From Fulvia fulva (Eukaryota > Ascomycota > Dothideomycetes > Mycosphaerellales > Mycosphaerellaceae), in the NCBI RefSeq assembly GCF_020509005.1, contig NC_063022.1:1240001-1304000 (forward strand): a stretch of 64,000 nt of DNA. Direction: 5' to 3'. The notes beneath the pieces are model-generated. The model worked only from the letters and a program-made list of their open reading frames with translations. It ran no database searches and was not told the origin of the DNA. Each line of letters starts with the position of its first letter. The stretch's first letter is position 1. Below, piece by piece: positions 43,323 to 54,700 of the stretch. Position numbers and translations under genes: made by a program.

Positions 43323-43760
43323 ATGCACCTCCAAATTCCTCTCCTCCTCGCAACGACTCTCACAGCTTTGACCGCCGCCCTCCCACTCCTCTCGCCACGC
43401 GATCAATCTGTCTCCATCGGCGGCAACGGCATCGACTACGGCAACAACGGTCAACGTGGCCATGTCGGGTACGGTGGCAATGGTGGCATCTACTACAACG
43501 GCGGCCGCGGCAGCGGTGCAGTAGCCAATGACCCAACGTATAGCCGCGGCAATGGCCATCATATTTCGAATGAAGACGATGACCCTTATAAGAATTTTCC
43601 GTATCGGGGAAACAACGGTATTGGGGAAATCATTCGGTATCATGGTGGGCGGGATGCTTATAAGTATGCGGTGAGTTGTATCTTCCTCCTGATACAGCTT
43701 CGTTGGGGTTCTTGAGGAGCTGACGAAGTGTGGTAGTGTCGTTATGCTGGGGTCTGTTGA
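43323..43760 (+). CDS. Gly/Asn-rich small secreted protein
   Basis: Exon 1 (43323-43670) opens with a signal peptide (MHLQIPLLLATTLTALTAAL) followed by LSPRDQSVSIGGNGIDYG and several GGNG/GNNG/RGNG repeats rich in Tyr and Asn, then an acidic DDDPYKNFPY part. A GTGAGT donor and an acceptor TGGTAG at 43736 join a 24-base exon (43737-43760) that adds CRYAGVC and a stop, 123 residues in all. Without splicing the frame would end with a hydrophobic tail at 43715, which seems less likely. The two terminal Cys are the only ones after the signal. No family known; a wall or surface protein or effector candidate by composition. Confidence 0.6.
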
Positions 43761-44037
43761 GCGGGTAGGTATGGAGGGTTATGGGATTGGTGGATGATGC
43801 TGAGGCACTCGTTTGATGCTACGACGAGTTGATGGATGATCTTATAGGGTATATTAGAGTTCCTTTGGAGCCAGTGTCTCGGGAGCAACACTTGCTTTAT
43901 GAGCTATGAGGGACGATGAGCATGTGCAAGGAAGGTACACTCACTTGTAGATTGGTAATGTCCTTCGTAATGACGGAGTCGAAAAGCGGCGACGTCCCAC
44001 TCTCGCATCATCTTACATTGCCCCGAGACAGGACCCA

Positions 44038-47000
44038 TTATCCAAGTGACTGAGCTTCACACTACATCAAAGTCAGCTGTGTGTCCAGACATCCTGTGCG
44101 CCGACGGGAGACTCACGAGCTTCTTGTACGACCCATTAAGCGCCAGTAATTCTTCGTGTGTACCACTTTCTGCAACATGACCTTGCTCAAGGACGAATAT
44201 CTGGTCACAATGTCGCACCGTAGCAAGACGCTGGTGGCTGTTAGCTCAGTCCCCATTGATAGAATTCTGCTTGGCACTCACATGAGCAACAGTGATGACC
44301 GTCCTCCCTCCAGCGACGCCTTTCAGCGCTTCTTGAACAAGCTTGAAGAATATTAGCTATCGAGGCGACAGTCTCATTGGAAATATGCGGGACTTACCCT
44401 CTCCGAAGTACTATCCAACGCACTAGTCGCCTCATCCAGCAACAACACCCGAGGATTCCGTATCAACGCCCTAGCAATACAGATTCGCTGCTTCTGCCCA
44501 CCACTCAGCTCGGTCCCTTTGGTTCCGCAGTCTGTGTTCATACCCTCTGGGAGCGATTTGATGAAGTCGAGGATATTAGCGTCTTTCGCGGCTTGTTCTA
44601 TCTCCTCGATGGTGACTCTGTCATGCCTGGTGCTGCCGAGGGCGATGTTGTCTTTGATGGAGCCTTGGTATAGTGTAGGCTCCTGAGAGACCAGCGCGAG
44701 ACATGAGCGGTAGGAGGAGAGTTGGAGATCAGGGAGTGATGAATTGCTGAAGCGGATCGTGCCCTGGCAAGGGTCGTAGTAGCGTTCGAGGAGACCGATG
44801 GTGGTGGATTTGCCGCAGCCTGAGCCGCCGACAAAGGCAACGGATGTGCAGGGCTTGATCCGCAGGTTCAAACCTTGAAGTACAGGTATGTCTCTTCGCA
44901 ACGGGTATTCAAAGTGCAAATTTTGCAAGTCGTATCCGCCAGAGCAGTCCGGTGGTCCTGCGGTTGAGTCGTCGGCGATGGCCGCTCTGCTGTGTCGCAA
45001 CTTCAAGATGAAGTCAGCTCCAGCCAACGCTTTGCTGATATCTGCTAGATATTAGCTCCCCCCCCCCCCGAATCAATCTATCACTTGTGAACTGAACTCA
45101 CTAGGGGTGTAGGCGAAGAATTGTCCTGCTGCTTCGCCTCCAAAGATGACAGCCAAGTATATTACATAGAATTGCTCAGTCGAGTACTCCCCATTCGCAA
45201 GCAGGCTGCCGCCATACCAAAACGCCACTCCCATGATGAGGAACTGTACAGATTCCGCGAGTGCGTAGGATAGCGTAGACCACGACACTGTCGCATAGGA
45301 TCTCCTCAAAAGCGTCTCAAGTGTTCGATCATATTCCTCCCACACCGCCCGCTGTATACAGAACGACACCACAGTCCTCATAGCAGCAACTGCCTGACTA
45401 GCGAATCGTGAGCTATCCGCGAAGACTGCAGCATTCTGCTCATCCGAAGCCATCTCAAGCCGTAAACGAACAACTCCAGAACCGAAGATCAAAGGTAACG
45501 TGCTTGTAACTACTAGACCAAGTTTCCAACCATATGCAAGTGCAAGCGCTACGCATGAGACCAGGTTCACAACGATGACCAGGATGAACGCCATGTTCAT
45601 GCCCAGGAGCTCTTGCAGACCATTTGGATCTGTTGATAACCTCGATGATAAATTTACCGCGGCGTTCTCTGCTCTGTCGAAGAATGATATATCTTGTCGG
45701 AGCATCGATTGCAGGAGCTCGAGGCGATAGCGCCGCGTCAGGTTTTGGGATATTGAGTTTGTCACCCAGCCCATGATGGCGTATGCGATCATTGATACGC
45801 ATGCTACTAGCATCAGCATGCCAGCGTAGAACTCGACTTGGGCCTGTAGCTCGCTGAGAGGAAGCTCGAAGGCGGTTATCAAGCGGGTCAGGATGATTGC
45901 TTGAGCGGGATATACCGCCCCTGTGGTTGCCTGTTAGTAGACGGGATCTACCGTGGGGATTCTGCTATGGTACTTACCTCCGATGACTGATACGATGAGG
46001 CATATCATGTACTGTGGCCAGAGGTGGCTATTCTCGAGCAAGAATGTCCAGAAGACTGTGAGGACTGAGTGAGGTGTAGCTCGGACATTCTGCTCATCGG
46101 GCTCGCAGAGCGTGCTGATCTCAAGCTTCAATGGCGTTGCTTCGATGTCGGTAGATCGGTCTGGACCTTTAAGGCTCTGCTCACTACCTCTAAGGGTTGG
46201 TTCCATTCCCTTTGCACTCGTGCCTAACCCTTGTGCTTTGACGAGACTTGCATATCGCCCATTGCTTCGTAGCAAGTCAGCATGCGTGCCCTCCTCAACG
46301 ACCTCACCGTGGTCCAGCACGATGATTTTGTCTGCATTCATGATCGTTGAGAGCTTGTGAGCGATGACAAGTGTAGTACGTGACTTCGACGCATTATCAA
46401 GAGCAGCTTGGACGATGGCCTCAGAATTGGCGTCAAGAGCACTGGTGGCCTCATCGAGCAACAGGATCGGCGGGTTGGAAATGATGCTTCTGGCGATTGC
46501 GATCCTTTGCTTTTGACCACCAGAGAGGAGACCTGCCCGCTCTCCAACATTTGTTTCATAGCCCTGTCCGGTAGCATTAGCGTCAAACTGTAGAAGCTAT
46601 GCGTCTTTCTCACCTCGGGCAGGGCGTCGATGAAATCTGCCGCATTGGCAGACCTGCACGCATCTACGACTAAATTCTGCTTGACATCGCGAGCAGCATA
46701 TTCATACTTCATTCCTGTCAATCCTTGAATGACATTGTTGAAGATGCTGTCGTTGAATAGGACAGGCTCCTGTAGGCATATCAGCGGGCTTCTGCCGAGT
46801 CCAACCAAGTCGTCATACCTGTTGCACAAGTCGCAATTGAGTTCTGAGCCATTGCACGTTGAGATTCTCGACGTTCCGGCCATCCATGGTGATGTGACCG
46901 CGGGATGGTTCATACCACCGTTCTAGCAAAGCCACAATCGTTGACTTCCCGGATCCACTCGCACCGACGAGCGCCGTAACCTTTTGCGCAGGGCACTTGA

Positions 47001-48449
47001 ATGAAACGCCTTTCAACACGGACACGTCTGGTCGGGAGGGGTACGAGAACTCTACGTCGTGGAACGCAAGGTTGCCCTGAACAGAATCAGGCTTCTCACC
47101 ATCGGATGATTGTGTGTCCAGCAACGGCTGGTGATCGAAGATCTCAAACAGCTCAGCAGCTGCTACAGAGGCTTGACTGAACGATGAAGTTGACGGCGCA
47201 ATCTGAGCGAGACCACTAGCGATCATAAGAACGGCGAAGACGACGCTGCATGAGTAGTCAGCCTGAGCAGGACGATACCATATGGCTTCATCGAAGCATA
47301 CCTACATCCACAGTGAGCCCACATTGTCGACATCTCCAGCCACATACATTCTTGTGCCCTGCCAGAATGCCACGGAATACGGCATGTTGGAGAAAAAGAA
47401 ATCAGCGCCATACATGGCTGCCAAGATAGGACTTTTCTTTAGTCCTACCTTCGAAGCATCGATGAGCCAGTGATCGAACCGCTGGAGCAGAATCTCCGCG
47501 ACTCCAAATGCATGCACTGTCTTGATGCTTCCCAGCATTTCCTCGGCAAGGTTCGAAGCCCGTGAGTAGATCTGCAAGATTCTCGCATCAACATTCGCCT
47601 CACCCGTCATGGTCAAGGGCAGGATGATGAAGCACGGTACGACCACCGCGGTGATGATCAGCATCAACTTCAAGCTCTGCAGGCAGCCCACTACAAGAGC
47701 GGCGATGATCATAGAGAAAGACTGGACGAAGTGTGCGAGTTTGATGGAGATGCCAGCGTTGATCAAGTTCGCGTTTGTCGTTGCTTTGACAGCAACTGCG
47801 CCGGGCCCGAGCGTATCAATGTTGGAAATGTCCTGTCTAAGGACTGCCTGAACGAACGCAGATCGGATGGTCTTCGTTGTCCGTAGGGCTGTGGTTGTGA
47901 AGATGAAGCCAGAGCCGTACATAAGGACGAGTTTGGCTACGAATAGGTAAACGAACCAAAGTCTGGTGTCATTTCAGCCCACGTCCTGGTCAGCATAAGC
48001 GGGCTAGATGAGACGTACGTGAACTCGTTCACATCTTTGCGAAATTGATCGGACGCCGAGTGACTTGAGCCGAAATTGGTGAACTTGTCAATATAGGACC
48101 CGAAGACCAACGCCACGAGAGGCTGAGTGACACCAGCACCAATAGCACAGATGCAGCCGAGTATGATCAAGAGAGTGTCCGTAGTGCTTGTAAAGGTGAA
48201 GATGCGCTGGCGAACGGATGAGCTGGAGCATGGCCTAGAGTTGACATGACCTACGAAGAAATGCTTCATCCCAGGACCAGCGGTCTCAGTTCCAGAATCT
48301 TGTTGGGCGTCTTTGCTACCCTTTTGACCATTGTGGATGTTGCTCTCCTGGGTATTCATACCTGCTTGACCAGCAGTCTGGTGTTCATCCTTTGAATCAG
48401 CAGGACAAGACCCTCGGATACCGCAGTATTCTTCAGGATCGGTGGACAT
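44038..48449 (-). CDS. ABCB-type full ABC transporter (multidrug/secondary-metabolite exporter)
   Basis: Ten exons, all phases closing to 1305 residues: 48449-48019, 47962-47306, 47245-46819, 46769-46614, 46563-45978, 45920-45102, 45041-44398, 44341-44282, 44230-44117, 44061-44038. The plan is (TM6-NBD)x2, as in P-glycoprotein/Ste6-type exporters. NBD1 has Walker A GASGSGKS, signature LLSGGQKQR and Walker [16 protein letters not shown]2 has [29 protein letters not shown] and the late His switch TVITVAH. The N-terminus is a hydrophilic cytosolic stretch without signal. It pumps hydrophobic compounds or peptides out at ATP cost. Intron 6 contains a C12 run. Adjacent to the SET gene and NRPS, it is the obvious exporter for the peptide product (inference). 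Confidence 0.93.
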
Positions 48450-48882
48450 TGTTCTGTGCGGCCGCCGTTAAAGATCCCTGCGAGCTAGTGCACAGCAATA
48501 CAGGGTTCTTCAACTGCCGGAATACCTGTGCCTAAGCACGTGTTAGTACGACATGACTAGCACTAGCGTATCTCGTAAACTCGGGTGGTGGCCTGATCGG
48601 CGGGTTCCAAAGGCTCAAGACTTATCAAGAATTACTCATACGCGACTTCTTTCGGTCGGGACAACCTGACCCGCTGCAGGGAGACGTTGCAGAGACAGCA
48701 TTTTCGATCTCGCGTCCCGAAGAAGGAATCGATTGCTATGGCCGGCATCTGGCGGGTCTGGGCAATGTGCGCCGTGCATAGAAGGTAGTGACATTTTCGG
48801 TCTTGATCTCGTCCCGAGTATGAGAAAGTTGCGCGTATCGAGCATGATTCCTCAAATAGCTATACCTGTTCAGCGGTGGACG
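48450..48882. other. Intergenic, promoter of ABC transporter
   Basis: 433 bases between the 3' end of the SET gene and the ABC start on the same strand. Only short spurious frames. Confidence 0.5.
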
Positions 48883-50334
48883 CTACTGGTCGTCTCCAAC
48901 GAAGAAGAGATCTGACGGGACTGCCATATCCCTCAACACATCCTCGAGAATCGTAGCTTGTTCGAGTCTATATTTCTGAGTGATTGCCTGCCTGTAGTTG
49001 GTAGGCTCGAGGCCATCGACTGCTGCCCTCAGGTCATGTAAAATCTTGCGAGCGTGGGTTTCAAGAAAGTCGATGGTGGCCTGCTGATTACGGCGTGATG
49101 GCATAGTGTAGGGGTCATTTCTCAGCGCCGCTCGCTCTATCAGCGTAGCAACTTTGAAGGATACCATGGAAACCAGTTTAGGATGGAAGTGCCTGAGTGC
49201 GCGTGCTTCGTGAGACGGATTCATCAGCCCGAGAGGGTGACGACATGGCGCTCGAACCGTGACGAAGGCAAGTCGAATCTCTTCGCTGGATGCATAGTAT
49301 TCGTCGGACGTGGACGATGTGCTGAAGATAGCGTGAGATGGGTGTGCAGGCTGAGCGATGTCGAAAGGCAGTGGTAATACTGCCTCTGGAAATTCGTTAT
49401 CAGAAAGGATGAATCCGAAGTCCTTCAGTAAAGAGGTGTTGTTGTATCGTTGCGTATCTTTGTCGTAAGGGTTACCAATACCCTCGCCGGGCTTGAGGGC
49501 CGTCGCTTTTCTGAGTCCCAGGCCCGTGTCCTTGAAGTCGTAGCCCATGCCAGCACGCTGATCGTGATTCAGTAGATCTAGCACAGGCATCAGAACTTTT
49601 GGAACATCATCGATGCATGCGCCAGACTTGAAGATGATCTGGTACTCGTCTTTGATAGCCGCAGAGTCACCTTCTATTGCCAAGGTCGAAAAAGATCTCG
49701 TCACGAATATGTAGTGGGCCCAAAGGAACAGGTCACTATACTTGTTAGCGTCAGTTGATCTTGAATGTTGTCTTGATGCTTACAATGTGTATGTGGAAAT
49801 GTCTGAGCCGTCTCTAGACATCAAATTCACAGCTTCCGACCAACGAGACTCCAGATCCTTCCGCTTCTTCACGACTTCTTCCTCCAGGTAGGTGCCGGAC
49901 AGCCAGCGCAGATCTTCTTTGGACCATAGTAGGGGTATCGCCGGATCACAGGCATCACGAGGCTGTGGCAATATTTGGATGTACGGATGCCAGAAAGACT
50001 CCTCGCCCAAGAGATACTGCTGTACCAGAAATAAGGCACTTACAGTCTCATGGTCCGCCGAGCTTTCCAAAAGCTCCTTTGGCAGAGATCTCGAGTGAGG
50101 CTGATAGTATGAGTCGGACTCCTTGCCCGCCGAGACGGCGTTCCAGTAGGAAAGGGATAGACGGTAGTGGACTCGCATGAAAACCTCATGGCGATCTATG
50201 CCGCCACTCTCATCGTCAACAGTGCACTCCACCCCGCGGTCATCTGTCTGGACCAGCTTCAAATCGGAGTGAATGAAGCCTCCATTGCTCCTCGCCCAGG
50301 CGAATAATCGCTCATATCTCGATCCCACCTCCAT
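48883..50334 (-). CDS. SET-domain protein methyltransferase (LSMT/SETD6-like)
   Basis: Exons 50334-49784 and 49735-48883 (48-base intron, donor GTAAGC) give 467 residues. The start MEVGSRYERLFAWARSNGGF is typical of the fungal RuBisCO-LSMT/SETD6-type SET proteins (YxxLxxWaxxNGG), followed by IHSDLKLVQTDDRGVE. The helical iSET insert has LFLVQQYLLGEESFWHPYIQ. The SET core includes FLWAHYIFVTRSF and the pseudoknot motif LMPVLDLLNHD, where the Asn-His contacts SAM. The frame is open upstream to 50562, but that part has no matching composition. It methylates protein lysines, substrate unknown. It is head-to-head with the NRPS across a transposon remnant, and clusters occasionally include such genes. 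Confidence 0.87.
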
Positions 50335-50546
50335 GGCGGCAAGAATGATGGGATGGCTGCAATGCTGATCGGAGGAGCCATCGTGGTACCATCTTTGACG
50401 AGGTGTCCAAGGGCATAGCAGGCGATAGACGGCATTCCAAGTGGCGGCACAGGGCCTAAAAGGCGCAAGGACTTCCAGAAGCAGGCAGTGGATGCTAGCA
50501 AGAGGTAAGGGTTCACTTCTTATGTCCGAGGGGTCCGGGTATATCC

Positions 50547-50602
50547 TATTCTTATGTCGCAAACCCGTGAGACAGCGACCGGGGTGTAGCTTCGAGATTT
50601 GT
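50547..50602 (+). repeat. Left terminal inverted repeat
   Basis: Begins TATTCTTATGTCGCAAACCC and ends GCTTCGAGATTTG; pairs with 50958-51014 on the other strand. Confidence 0.85.
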
Positions 50603-50957
50603 ATAACGAGAACAATCCTATATACTATAACACCGGCGTAACTAGGCCTACGATATATACTTTACGGTAGTAATTAAGTTATGTAGTAATATAGGCTCGT
50701 TTCTAGTAATATACGGTACGTTCTTACTACGGTAATCGTAAAGTCGTAGTTTGTTCGGCGTTCTTAAGGCTAACGGCTAGAACCTCTACTAAATATATAA
50801 TACGCCTACTTTCGATAGTACGCTACTTACGCAAGTACGACGGAATCTATCTCGCTAGATCTTAAGTATTGTAGCTAAGGGACTTATCGCGACCGTATTA
50901 CGTAGGTGTTAGGCTATTCCGACTCGTTCTTACTATCTTCAAATCGCGAGAGCAGCT

Positions 50958-51014
50958 CAGATCTCGAAGCCACACCCCGGTCGCTGTGTCTCACGGGTTT
51001 CCGACACAAGAATA
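50958..51014 (-). repeat. Right terminal inverted repeat
   Basis: Read on the minus strand it begins TATTCTTGTGTCGGAAACCC and ends GCTTCGAGATCTG, matching the left end with few changes (G/A and C/T type among them) and an extra CA after GAGACA. Confidence 0.85.
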
Positions 51015-51718
51015 TGCTTGGCGCGACGACGACTTCGCGTGTCACGCGTCGTTCGAACTTTCCACAACAACATTGGCTAGGGCGCTTAGCCAACCTGACC
51101 CTCATCAAAGCTGAAGGCCACTTGGTCCTGGGCATTAGCACTGTGAAGGCTACCGCGAGCCCGGATATCAGGCAGTCGGGAATTCGATTCACTTCTAGCG
51201 ACAGCATGAGACCGATCACAAGTGTGCTGGACAGCCTTGCCAATGCTGCGCTAGAAGTTTGTCTAGTGATGCGCGGCCGCGCATGACACCATTGTAATGC
51301 AGTGGATATGGTCTCGCCAAGTTCGTGGCCAGAGTGTGGCCACTGCCAGCGATGCCTGCGGACACCCCAATGGCCGCTCAGCAATGCCCCACAGACACCG
51401 GTATCAAGCCCTTGGGCCAAATTGGCTCGTGCCAGGTTGCGGCTACAGTGGGCTCATGACTTTTAGCCCTGTTGGCCATGCCTCGTAACACCCTGTCCAT
51501 GGATTTCTCCACTTGTGTCACGGCAGATTAACAGCCCGGCTATCGTAGGATCTATGCCTTCGGCCAAGCTTCGAGGTGTTGTTCTGGACAGATCATTGAA
51601 GCATTAGTGTAAACAGGGCTCTGGCTACCAGGACGATGGCAAGATGGCTACTACCTCGTGCTCCGCCATCCAGGCACAATTTTTGTGGCTCCAAGCACCT
51701 CGATGAGTGCGGGTTGCG
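51015..51718. other. NRPS 5' region, no gene seen
   Basis: 704 bases between the MITE and the NRPS start. Short frames on both strands only. A TGA at 51704-51706 is in frame with the NRPS, so its start must lie after it. Confidence 0.55.
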
Positions 51719-54700
51719 ATGGCGCTAGCCTTTGGCAATATGGAGAACAGCTCGTTGGTAGTAAAGGATCATAGGGCACCCCACGATGGACGGACGAAGG
51801 ACAGCCTACTGGGTCGCATCCGTGAAGAAGCGCCTCCCGACCATTGCAACACTCAATCTTTTGGCAGGCACGATTTCAAGGTCGAAAGGTCGCTGTGCCA
51901 GCGACTACAAGTATCGTCAGCTCTTCATGAGTACGATCTGAAGACCGTGCTCTTTGCCGCCTTCCGAGCAGCTTTATATCGAACAACAGGTGCTTCGGAC
52001 CTCACTGTTGGCATATTAAGCAATGTGACAAGCGCTCCTGGCAATATTGGCCATGATGATGTTCACGACACACAATTGCATTCCATATCGACAAAGATTG
52101 AGGACAACACGCGCTTTGTGGACCTATTACAGCAGGCTAAGGGAAGACTGGATCAGGCACGAGATCTAGATCTGGGCATTTCTGCGGAAGCAACGTTATC
52201 CCAGTCCACTCTGCGCCATGCAGATTCAAGGATTATCTTTGCCTTGCGAGAACGTCCTATTGAGCCTGACTCACATATAACCAAGTTATATCCTTCGAGC
52301 GACATAATCGGAAGCGACATCATATGGCATTTCTGGCTCGACGAAGAGGGAGGATCCGGCAATGTATATTTTGCAAACAGAGCCATCGACCGGGACTCGA
52401 TCATCAGCCTGGTGTCAGTGTTCCTTGGAGTGCTAGAAAGCGGGTCGGACGACCCGACAACCTCATGTGCTCAGCTACTACTTCTCTCCAATTTCAGTAG
52501 CATCGTCCCAGACCCTAGCCGTGCCGTTCCAAAGCAACATACTTCAGTCTGCGATGCTTTCCGGGAACAAGTTACTCGCCATCCCAACACGATCGCCGTC
52601 AAAGACTCGTCGCAGACGCTCACTTACTCTGAGCTGGACACACTTTCGCAGAAAATATCAAATTGGCTCGCCCGGAGACGGTGTGCTGCAGAAACCATGA
52701 TAGGTGTACTAGCTGGTCGATCGGTTGTCGCAGTCACCACGTACATCGGCATCCTTGGTGCAAATCATGCGTATGTTCCACTAGACATCAGATCTCCTGT
52801 CGAAAGGCTGAACCACATGCTTTCGTCGATGGGAAACCAGCCTTTGGTGCTCTACGGCCCCGGACTTGAGTCGTTAGCCGCTCGAATGGCGGATGCTGAA
52901 TACGTCTCGATCGCCCAGATCCTGGACGACAATGTTCCCGTGACGCCTGTGGAACACATGCTGCCTTTGCCAGCCACACTCGCAGCAGTTATCTTCACAT
53001 CAGGATCGACCGGACGTCCGAAGGGAGTCATGATCGAACATCGTGCCATTGTTCGCGTTGCAAAGCAAGAAAGCTACCAAATCACACCTCACTCGGCCGA
53101 AGAAACGTCCGTGGTAGCACATTTACTCAATCCAGCTTTCGATGCCGCCATGATGGAGATTTACACAGCATTACTCAACGGCCATACTCTATACTGTGTA
53201 GACGAGTCCATTCTTCTCGACAGCCACTCGCTTAGCGAGGCATTCGTACGGCAGAGCGTGAAGATGGCTGTCTTCACACCAGCTCTGTTAGACCATTGTC
53301 TTCGCGAAGCTCCTGTATTGTTCAAACAATTGAAAATATTGGTCGTTGGTGGCGACCGGTTCAAGGCCTCCCATGCACGACAACTGAAACGACTTGTTCA
53401 AGGAGAAGTCTTCAATGGATATGGACCCACCGAAAACACGGTCGTCAGTACATTGTACCGCATTCCTGCTGACGACGAGCACATTTCGGATGATGTGCCC
53501 ATCGGGCAGGCAGTTACCGGCTCATTTGCGATCGTGGCCGATACAAAGCAGCGAATGGTTCCGGTTCCTCCAGGAGTCATTGGGGAGCTTATTGTCGGTG
53601 GTGACGGCCTAGCGAGGGGATATCTCGATACTCAACTCAATGTTGACCGCTTCGTCCAAATCAGCATCAACGGTACTGCTGTACGAGCGTACCGAACGGG
53701 AGACCTGGCTCGTCTTCGCCCGAGCGACATGCAGCTGCAGTTCATGGGAAGAATAGATCATCAAGTCAAGATCCGAGGTCACCGTGTTGAGGTGGATGAA
53801 ATCGACAGGGTACTCATGTCACACTCTGCAATCGACAGCGCCACAACAATTCTCTATATTCCCGACAATGCCGAAGAATTGGATCTTGTCAGCTTCGTCA
53901 CAAAATCTCCTGGAAGCAGATATGCCGACCTCGGCTTGGATCTTGCGATTTCGAACCTTGGAAGAGACTTTGTTGGCTGGACCTCGATGTACGATGGAAC
54001 CTTGATTCCTCGGCATGAGATGGAAGAATGGCTCGAAGACACGATTCGTACTATCCAGGAGAGCTGTCCTGGCGGAGCACTGGGCAAGGTGCTTGAGGTC
54101 GGAACTGGCAGTGGTATGATGCTGTTCAACCTTACACCCATGTCGACACAGTATGTGGGCCTCGAACCGTCGCTGGACGCCGTCAATTTCGTCAACTCAG
54201 CCATCGAGTCGATCGCGGACATCAAGGGCAAAGCTCGTGTTCACCAAGGCACTGCTTCTGGCATTGGACGCTGGATGGACGATTGTCAGCCAGACCTCGT
54301 CGTCATTAACTCGGTATCCATGTACTTCCCGTCAGCAGCATACATATACAAGATCATCGAGGACTGCATCGGACAGCTTCGACCATACCAAAAGACAAGG
54401 CTCTTCTTCGGCGATGTCCGGTCTTATGCGCTCTACCATGAATTCCTTACTCACAAAGCTTGTCACAACGCTGTTGCGGAAATGACCATTGGAGATCTTT
54501 GCGCCATCGTGGACGAGCAGATGAGCCGAGAAAAAGAGATGCTGATTGATCCCGGCTTGTTCACAGCTTTGCCAGTCAAGTTTAGCGGAAGCATCGAGCA
54601 CGTAGAGATTTTGCCAAAACGGATGCATGCAACAAACGAACTAAGCTGCTTCAGATATGCAGCAGTAGTCCACATGTGTGGCGCCGCGGCGTCTCCTTCA

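Larger units (their letters stand above)
50547..51014. mobile_element. Tc1/mariner-like MITE with RIP-like interior
   Basis: Non-autonomous element of about 465 bases. Its ends are inverted repeats: left TATTCTTATGTCGCAAACCC and onward (to about 50602) matches the reverse complement of the right end (50958-51014), with about five differences and a 2-base indel over roughly 56 bases. Both ends are bounded by TA, consistent with the TA target duplication of Tc1/mariner elements. The interior (50603-50957) has no ORF and is extremely TpA-rich (TATATACTATAAC, ATATATAATACG), with little CpA or TpG, as left by repeat-induced point mutation, while the ends keep GC-rich blocks (CGACCGGGGTGT). It sits between the SET gene (213 bases from its ATG) and the NRPS (705 bases from its ATG). 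Confidence 0.8.

Noticed and set aside
50335..50562. Upstream extension of the SET gene frame
   Set aside because: Not similar to the family N-terminus and runs into the transposon end; MEVGSRYERL at 50334 is the better start.
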